From assembly GCA_946621895.1 (NCBI GenBank), contig CAMOOZ010000156.1, positions 1-9,340 of the forward strand: a stretch of DNA of 9,340 nucleotides, in the 5' to 3' direction. The stretch is from an uncultured Lachnospiraceae bacterium. Lineage in GTDB: Bacteria; Bacillota_A; Clostridia; Lachnospirales; Lachnospiraceae. Position 1 is the first letter of the stretch, and each line of letters opens with the position of its first letter. Shown here piece after piece: positions 5,082 to 9,340 of the stretch. The notes under the pieces were generated by a model, which had not been told where the DNA came from, did not search any database, and saw only the letters and a list, made by a program, of their open reading frames with translations. A program made the position numbers and the translations under genes.

Positions 5082-6608
5082 ATGAGCGAAAAAGGTGAAT
5101 TGACGCGTACCGCAGGTATTCTGATGCCGGTCTTCTCCCTGCCTGGCAGGGGGAGGATCGGCTGTTTTTCAAAGGAAGCGGAGGAATTTGTGGATTTCCT
5201 CGGGCAGGCGTGCTTCGGGCTCTGGCAGGTGCTGCCGCTGGGTCCCACGAGCTACGGGGACTCCCCCTATCAGAGCTTTTCCACCTTTGCCGGAAACCCC
5301 TACTTTATCGATCTGCAGGAGTTTGTCCGGGAGGGTCTTATCACAGATAAGAAGGCAGAGGAGGACTATGCGGCGGAGGAGGGGACGGATATCGACTACG
5401 GCGCCCTCTATGAGATCCGCTTTAAGACCCTGAAGCAGGCCTTTCTGCGGGCGGATAAATTCCGGCTGGAGGACAGGCGGCGGTTCGCGGAGGAAAATAA
5501 GGCATGGCTTCCCGACTACTGCCTCTTTATGGCGTTAAAGGATGCCCATGGCGGCGCGCCGTTTTTCTCCTGGGAGGATGAATTAAAGCTCCGGGAAAAG
5601 AATGCGCTGGAGCAGGCGAGGGAGAAGCTCGCGCTGGATATCGCCTTTCATGAATTTCTCCAGTATATGTTTTACAGACAGTGGTTTGCCTTAAAGAAAC
5701 GGGCAAACGACAGCGGGATCAGGATCATCGGCGATCTTCCGATCTATGTGGCCTATGATTCTGCGGATGTCTGGGCGCGGCCGGAGCTTTTCTCCCTGAA
5801 TGAGGAGCTGGAGCCTCTTTTCGTGGCGGGCTGTCCGCCGGATGCCTTTTCCGAAGACGGCCAGCTCTGGGGAAATCCGCTCTATGACTGGAAAAAGCAT
5901 AAGGACGAGGGGTTTGCCTGGTGGATCGAAAGGGTAAGGCATTCCCTTGAACTCTTTGATCTGCTCCGCATCGACCATTTCCGCGGCTTTGCGGGCTACT
6001 ATGCGATCCCCGCCGGGGAGGAGACGGCGAAAAACGGCAGCTGGGAAAAGGGCCCGGGAAGGGCGCTTTTTTCCGCGGTGGAAAAGAAGCTGGGCAGCCT
6101 TCCGCTGATCGCCGAGGATCTGGGCCATCTTACGCCGGATGTGATAAAGCTGCTGAATGCCCTGGGCTATCCCGGCATGAAGGTGCTGCAGTTTGCCTTC
6201 AGCGGGCCGGACAATGTCTATCTGCCCCATAATCATATCGCAAACAGCATCGTCTATACCGGGACCCATGATAATCCCACCACCCTTTCCTGGGCCGGCG
6301 CACTGTCCGGAAAGGAACGGAAATTCCTGTTGTCCTATCTCGGAATGGAAAAAAAGGCTTCGCCGAAAAAAATCGCGAAGCGGCTGATCAGAGAGACGAT
6401 GGCGTCTCCTGCGAAATACGCCATGCTCCCGCTGCAGGATTTTCTGCTGCTGGGAGAGCGGGCCAGGATCAACACTCCCTCCACCTTGGGCTGCAACTGG
6501 ATGTGGCGCCTGAAAAAGGGAGAGCTTTCGGAAAAGCTGGTAAAAAAGCTGAGAAAGCAGAACAGACTGTACGACAGACTAAACAAAAACGACAAAAATG
6601 ATGAGTAA
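5082..6608 (+). CDS. malQ: 4-alpha-glucanotransferase (amylomaltase, GH77)
   Basis: MalQ transfers alpha-1,4-glucan segments between malto-oligosaccharides, releasing glucose, in cytosolic maltodextrin or glycogen metabolism. The 508-residue protein has the length and motifs of GH77: LPLGPTSYGDSPYQSFS near the N-terminus, GDLPIYVAYDSADVW, the nucleophile Asp298 in LLRIDHFRGF, the acid/base Glu345 in LIAEDLG, and the third catalytic Asp397 in YTGTHDNPT. These match in order and spacing the D293/E340/D395 triad of Thermus amylomaltase. A Lys/Arg-rich tail ends the protein. ATG 5082 is preceded by the SD-like GGGGGGTG (5072-5079). Its neighbours are not maltose genes, so it appears to stand alone behind the metQ terminator. 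Confidence 0.95.
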   Translation: MSEKGELTRTAGILMPVFSLPGRGRIGCFSKEAEEFVDFLGQACFGLWQVLPLGPTSYGDSPYQSFSTFAGNPYFIDLQEFVREGLITDKKAEEDYAAEEGTDIDYGALYEIRFKTLKQAFLRADKFRLEDRRRFAEENKAWLPDYCLFMALKDAHGGAPFFSWEDELKLREKNALEQAREKLALDIAFHEFLQYMFYRQWFALKKRANDSGIRIIGDLPIYVAYDSADVWARPELFSLNEELEPLFVAGCPPDAFSEDGQLWGNPLYDWKKHKDEGFAWWIERVRHSLELFDLLRIDHFRGFAGYYAIPAGEETAKNGSWEKGPGRALFSAVEKKLGSLPLIAEDLGHLTPDVIKLLNALGYPGMKVLQFAFSGPDNVYLPHNHIANSIVYTGTHDNPTTLSWAGALSGKERKFLLSYLGMEKKASPKKIAKRLIRETMASPAKYAMLPLQDFLLLGERARINTPSTLGCNWMWRLKKGELSEKLVKKLRKQNRLYDRLNKNDKNDE

Positions 6609-6624
6609 ATTTTGTACAGTTTTT
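6566..6624 (+). terminator. Weak terminator-like hairpin at the malQ stop
   Basis: ACTGTAC (6566-6572), inside the end of malQ, pairs perfectly with GTACAGT (6614-6620), which is followed directly by TTTT (6621-6624). An inner AAAAT/ATTTT pairing across the stop codon could shorten the 41-nt loop. The arms are AT-rich and the loop is long, so termination would be inefficient. Confidence 0.3.
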
Positions 6625-6627
6625 CTC

Positions 6628-6655
6628 TTTCACCGGTTATCCTTTTCACCGATAC
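6628..6655 (+). promoter_or_regulatory. Duplicated TTTCACCG motif upstream of the FliD-like gene
   Basis: TTTCACCG occurs at 6628-6635 and 6644-6651, 16 bp apart, within 106 bp of the FliD-like start. The second copy continues into ACCGATAC (6648-6655), which matches six of eight positions of the sigma-D/sigma-28 -10 consensus GCCGATAT. No TAAA lies at the right distance upstream (TTCA at 15-bp spacing), so a flagellar promoter is only a possibility. The repeats could equally be operator half-sites. Confidence 0.3.
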
Positions 6656-6733
6656 TAAATAGAGTAGAGTTTTTGTCTGAAAACATGGAAAGCGGAGAAC
6701 GGATTCGGTTTTCTTCCAGGGAAGGAGGAGCTT

Positions 6734-7549
6734 ATGGGCGTTTCCATTAATGTCTCATCGAATTATAATTCCACCTCCACGCTGTTGAATTCCCTGCCCC
6801 AGGGAAAATCCGGCGGAGCGATGGAGAATCTTACCAATACTCTTCTGGGAAATAATTCCGCCATCAGCCTGACGGATTACTCGGCCATCAAGAACGGCAG
6901 CTATAAGAAGCTCTTAAAGGCCTACTATGCCGATTCTTCGGCGAAGGAGGAGGAAAAGAGCGCAAGGGAGGCGATCAGATCGAAGAGCGCTTCGCTGCCT
7001 GCCGCCACGGAGGATTCCGGGCAGTCGAAGATGACCGCCTCCGCCAGGGGCCTGCTGGGCGCGGCGGAAGCGCTTTCCGCTTCCGGAGACGCGTCATTGT
7101 TTAAAATGAAGGATGCAGAGGGTTCTGCCTCGGATATGGCGAATTATGATGCGGATAAACTGGTCTCCGGCGTGAAGGCTTTCGCGAAGAGCTATAATGC
7201 GGCGCTCACCCAGTCCGCGTCCTCCACGGACACGAAGCTCCGGAAATCCATGTCCGATCTGCAGAGTACGACAAAGGCGAATGCCGATGCTCTTTCCCGG
7301 GTGGGGATCTCCGTCGGGAAGGACGGCGCTCTTTCCGTGGATGAGAATAAGCTGAAGAGCGCCGATGTGACGAAGCTGAAGAGCCTGTTTAACGGAAGCG
7401 GCTCCTACGGCGCGCAGACAGCGGTCTACGCCTCTCAGGTGAATTACTATTCCACATTGAACGATGCGAACGCCGGCAGCTATGACGCCAGCGGTTCCCG
7501 CACAAATGCAGGCAGCCTGTTAAACAGCATGTACAGCGCGTATCTTTGA
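6734..7549 (+). CDS. FliD-like (flagellar hook-associated protein 2-like) protein
   Basis: This 271-residue, Ser/Ala/Lys-rich protein has no signal peptide, no membrane segment and no Cys, like secreted axial flagellar proteins. Residues 1-45 are Ser/Asn/Thr-rich. A motif LTDYSAIKNGSYKKLLKAYY (46-65) is of a kind I associate with Lachnospiraceae flagellar-type hypothetical proteins. Residues 66-135 look low-complexity and partly helical. Residues 138-225 resemble the C-terminal part of FliD: DKLVSGVKAFAKSYNAAL, then KANADALSRVGISVGKDG, LSVDENKL, and KLKSLFNGSGSYG. True FliD proteins are usually 450 residues or more and cap the filament, so this is a short relative that lacks the central cap domains; an actual role in the flagellum is inference. 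No flagellar genes adjoin it. AAGGAGG (6722-6728) lies 5 nt before ATG 6734, and a strong terminator follows, so it is probably a single-gene transcript. Confidence 0.75.
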   Translation: MGVSINVSSNYNSTSTLLNSLPQGKSGGAMENLTNTLLGNNSAISLTDYSAIKNGSYKKLLKAYYADSSAKEEEKSAREAIRSKSASLPAATEDSGQSKMTASARGLLGAAEALSASGDASLFKMKDAEGSASDMANYDADKLVSGVKAFAKSYNAALTQSASSTDTKLRKSMSDLQSTTKANADALSRVGISVGKDGALSVDENKLKSADVTKLKSLFNGSGSYGAQTAVYASQVNYYSTLNDANAGSYDASGSRTNAGSLLNSMYSAYL

Positions 7550-7576
7550 ACACAAGGAAAAACATGGGATCTTATT

Positions 7577-7606
7577 GCCCCTGTCTTCGGAAAGGCAGGG
7601 GCTTTT
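7577..7606 (+). terminator. Rho-independent terminator of the FliD-like gene
   Basis: GCCCCTGTCTT (7577-7587) pairs with AAGGCAGGGGC (7592-7602), 11 bp with one G-T wobble, closing a four-base CGGA loop and followed by TTTT (7603-7606). It begins 27 bp after the stop codon. Confidence 0.88.
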
Positions 7607-7643
7607 CATGGCAGGGCCGCCGAAAGGAAAATGCCGCTTCGAG

Positions 7644-7723
7644 GCCGGCGGCCCGCCGGCGAGCAGGAGTCGGATACCCTCCCCCTGCTCGATCAGGAGC
7701 GCTGTGGAAGATCCTGTGGATCT
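7644..7723 (+). promoter_or_regulatory. Three successive inverted repeats ahead of the MFS gene
   Basis: GCCGGCGG (7644-7651) and CCGCCGGC (7653-7660) form a near-perfect palindrome around one base. CGAGCAGG (7660-7667) pairs over 8 bp with CCTGCTCG (7684-7691). AGATCC-TGT-GGATCT (7709-7723) is a perfect 6+6 repeat 26 bp before the start codon. None is followed by a T-run. The last could be an operator or a hairpin near the ribosome binding site; the others suggest a folded leader. I see no convincing -35/-10 pair in this gap. Confidence 0.45.
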
Positions 7724-7749
7724 GATGATGCTTCAGTATGGGGATAATG

Positions 7750-8910
7750 ATGAACAAAGCCAGAGCAATGCAGCTTCAGGGCGACCTGATCTTTATTCTG
7801 ACCGGGATCATGGCCACCAGCACCAGTGTGGTGGCAAGTGATTTAAGAGACCGCTTCGGTTTCGACTATGGCCTGACCGGGACGCTGCTTTCCTTTTTCA
7901 ATCTGGGCACCTTTATCGTGGGCTTTCTTTCGGGGATCCTGGCGGCAAAGCTGGGCCTGAAGAAAAGCTCGCTGCTGCTTGCCCCCACCTTTACGCTGGG
8001 CTTTGTCCTGCTTGCCCTCTTCGGCATGCCGGGGATTCTGATGGCCGGCTTTTTCCTGATCGGCGCCGGCCGCGGAATGGTGACGAACACCTGTAATGTG
8101 ATGGTAGGAGAGAGCGCGGAGAATAAGACAAGGGCGCTGAACCTGCTGCATGCCTGTTATGCCGTGGGCGCGCTCCTTTCCCCGGTGCTGATCATGGCGA
8201 TCACCGGCTTCGGGCCTTCCGCCCCCTCGCTTGTCCTTGCCGTCCTGGGGCTGCCTTTGGTCTATATCGTGGCGATCTCCGGGCTTTCCACGAAACCCCA
8301 GACAAAGGAACAGACGAAGGGGGATCTGAATTTCTTAAAATCTCCCCGGTTCATTCTGCTGACACTGATCCTCATGTGCCAGAACGGCGCGGAGACGGCT
8401 GTGGTCAGCTGGGTGGTCACCTATTATAAGGATGCCGGCGTCTTCGGCCCCGAGCTTTCCAATTACACGCTGACGATCATCTGGGGCGCCACCCTTGTGG
8501 GCAGGCTTCTCGTGGCCTTCGTGCTGCCGATCAAGAGTCCGCCGAAATCGCTGGTGGTCATGGGCGTTCTGGCTTCGATCTCTTACGCTCTCCTGATGTT
8601 CTGCCATACCGGGCTTACGGTGGCCGGGGGTCTGGCGCTTTTTGCGCTGTCCCTCGCGGGCTCCAACCCCACCGCCGTGTCCTGCGCGGGGAAGGAGCTT
8701 ACTCCTATGAGCCTTTCGATCATGCTGCCTACCGCCTCCGTTGCCCAGATCCTGATGCCCTGGATCATCGGGCTTGTGGCGGACCGGGCCGGGCTTGAGG
8801 CCGGGATGAGCTTAAACCTGATCCCCTGTATCGGACTGGCCGTGGCCGCATTTTTCTTCTGGCGGCTGAAGGAGAGGGAAAGAGCAGCGCAGCAGCCTGC
8901 CGCCAAATGA
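7750..8910 (+). CDS. MFS transporter, FHS/FucP-like
   Basis: A 386-residue integral membrane protein with about 12 hydrophobic segments in two halves, split by a polar cytoplasmic loop at about 179-201. The loop after segment 2 carries GILAAKLGLKK (from residue 62), a version of MFS motif A in which the usual Asp-Arg is replaced by Ala-Lys. The segment GAGRGMVTNTCNVMVGE and the following ALNLLHACYAVGALLSPVL resemble the NLLHxxFGxGALxGP signature of fucose-symporter-like (FHS) transporters. The substrate cannot be told from sequence; a sugar is the family default. In-frame ATGs occur at 7738, 7747 and 7750. I chose 7750 because GGGGA (7740-7744) then has 5-nt spacing; the earlier starts lack a site. 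The gene follows a terminator, has a hairpin-rich leader, and converges on the response regulator, so it is probably transcribed alone. Confidence 0.85.
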   Translation: MNKARAMQLQGDLIFILTGIMATSTSVVASDLRDRFGFDYGLTGTLLSFFNLGTFIVGFLSGILAAKLGLKKSSLLLAPTFTLGFVLLALFGMPGILMAGFFLIGAGRGMVTNTCNVMVGESAENKTRALNLLHACYAVGALLSPVLIMAITGFGPSAPSLVLAVLGLPLVYIVAISGLSTKPQTKEQTKGDLNFLKSPRFILLTLILMCQNGAETAVVSWVVTYYKDAGVFGPELSNYTLTIIWGATLVGRLLVAFVLPIKSPPKSLVVMGVLASISYALLMFCHTGLTVAGGLALFALSLAGSNPTAVSCAGKELTPMSLSIMLPTASVAQILMPWIIGLVADRAGLEAGMSLNLIPCIGLAVAAFFFWRLKERERAAQQPAAK

Positions 8911-8922
8911 GCGGATCAATAC

Positions 8923-8951
8923 GGCGATCGCGATGCTAACGGATCGCCTTT
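8923..8951 (+). terminator. Possible terminator between convergent genes
   Basis: GGCGATC (8923-8929) pairs perfectly with GATCGCC (8942-8948), with a 12-nt loop, followed by TTT. It begins 13 bp after the MFS stop. Its loop contains the stop codon of the minus-strand response regulator (8936-8938). The T-run is short, so activity is uncertain. Confidence 0.35.
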
Positions 8952-9340
8952 CCACGAAAGAAATTCTCCAGCTTTTCCCGGAGCCCTGCTCTGTCGATCG
9001 TTTTTAAGAGGTAGTCTGCAGGCTTCAGGGAAAGCACCTTCATGATGCTGCCCCGATCGCTTTTTCCCGTGAGGAACATCACGGGAATGTCGGAGGTCTC
9101 CGCTTCCGAGCGGATCATTTCCAGCACCTGCGGCCCGGAGGTCACGGGCATTTCATAATCCAGCAGGATCAGATCCACGGAGCTTTTGGCCAGATGCGTG
9201 ATCGCCTTCATCCCGGAATTTACCATCGCGACCCGATATTTGTCCTTCAGCCAGTCGAAGATCATGCTCATATAGGAAACATCGTCGTCCACGATCAGAA
9301 TGCTCTTTCTTCGCTCATGGACGGCCTCGTCGGAAAGATA
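8936..9340 (-). CDS. Response-regulator receiver domain protein, 5' end outside the window
   Basis: The last 134 residues of a protein read leftward to TAG at 8936-8938; its start lies beyond 9340. Visible residues 12-134 form a complete CheY-like receiver domain: KSILIVDDD with the metal-binding acidic residues D18-D19, phospho-acceptor D61 in LILLDYEMP (codon at 9158-9160), T91 in MFLTG, and K113 in DYLLKT. The invariant Lys is followed by Thr instead of the usual Pro. The domain is the C-terminal end of the protein, so no DNA-binding output domain follows it. A GTG at 9290-9292 would begin inside the first strand (at the Val of LIVDDD) and cannot be the true start. The residues before the domain (YLSDEAVHERR) suggest either a short N-terminal extension or a C-terminal receiver of a larger protein such as a hybrid kinase; the window does not decide. 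It is convergent with the MFS gene, 25 bp apart. Confidence 0.88.
   Translation of the reverse strand, partial: YLSDEAVHERRKSILIVDDDVSYMSMIFDWLKDKYRVAMVNSGMKAITHLAKSSVDLILLDYEMPVTSGPQVLEMIRSEAETSDIPVMFLTGKSDRGSIMKVLSLKPADYLLKTIDRAGLREKLENFFRGKAIR

Noticed and set aside
5691..6269. A 192-codon minus-strand frame inside malQ
   Set aside because: It is fully antisense to conserved GH77 motifs and resembles no protein I know.
7575..7841. An 88-codon plus-strand frame between the FliD-like and MFS genes
   Set aside because: It starts inside a terminator stem, runs over several hairpins and overlaps the MFS gene start; the peptide has no recognisable features.

Overview
The window reads as an ordinary stretch of chromosome from a Gram-positive, moderately GC-rich member of the Clostridia, most likely Lachnospiraceae-like. 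The signs are AGGAGG-type ribosome binding sites, two lipoproteins with long Pro/Glu/Ala tethers, an MnmA of clostridial type, a FliD-like protein with a DYSAIKNGSY-type N-terminal motif, and compact Rho-independent terminators. The taxon call is an inference from protein character; no rRNA or other marker is present.

Layout from left to right. (1) Positions 27-111 hold a 65-bp imperfect palindrome flanked by two identical 9-bp direct repeats; the right repeat supplies a TATAAT box for the first gene. (2) An unrecognised lipoprotein (161-991) is followed after 34 bp by proA (1026-2354), the proline biosynthesis reductase. (3) A strong promoter with an inverted repeat across its -35 box (2388-2421) precedes a potentially folded leader and mnmA (2540-3676), the tRNA 2-thiouridylase. 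(4) A 171-bp GC-rich intergenic stretch with no evident terminator leads to metQ (3848-4840), a methionine-type ABC substrate-binding lipoprotein without its permease or ATPase alongside. (5) Three successive hairpins (4885-5002), the last a terminator, separate metQ from malQ (5082-6608). (6) A FliD-like protein gene (6734-7549) ends at a clear terminator (7577-7606). (7) A hairpin-rich leader precedes an MFS transporter (7750-8910). (8) A response-regulator receiver domain on the minus strand (8936-9340, running off the window) converges on the MFS gene.

The genes are mostly unrelated single units (amino-acid synthesis, tRNA modification, nutrient uptake, alpha-glucan metabolism, motility-like surface protein, signalling). 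The only thematic link visible is sulfur: mnmA (tRNA thiolation) and metQ (probable methionine uptake) lie in tandem behind one strong promoter that carries an operator-like palindrome. I see no CRISPR array, phage, toxin-antitoxin, defence or biosynthetic cluster. The observations most worth following are in the non-coding DNA: the palindrome with flanking direct repeats at the left end, the mnmA promoter and leader, and the hairpin clusters around metQ and the MFS gene.
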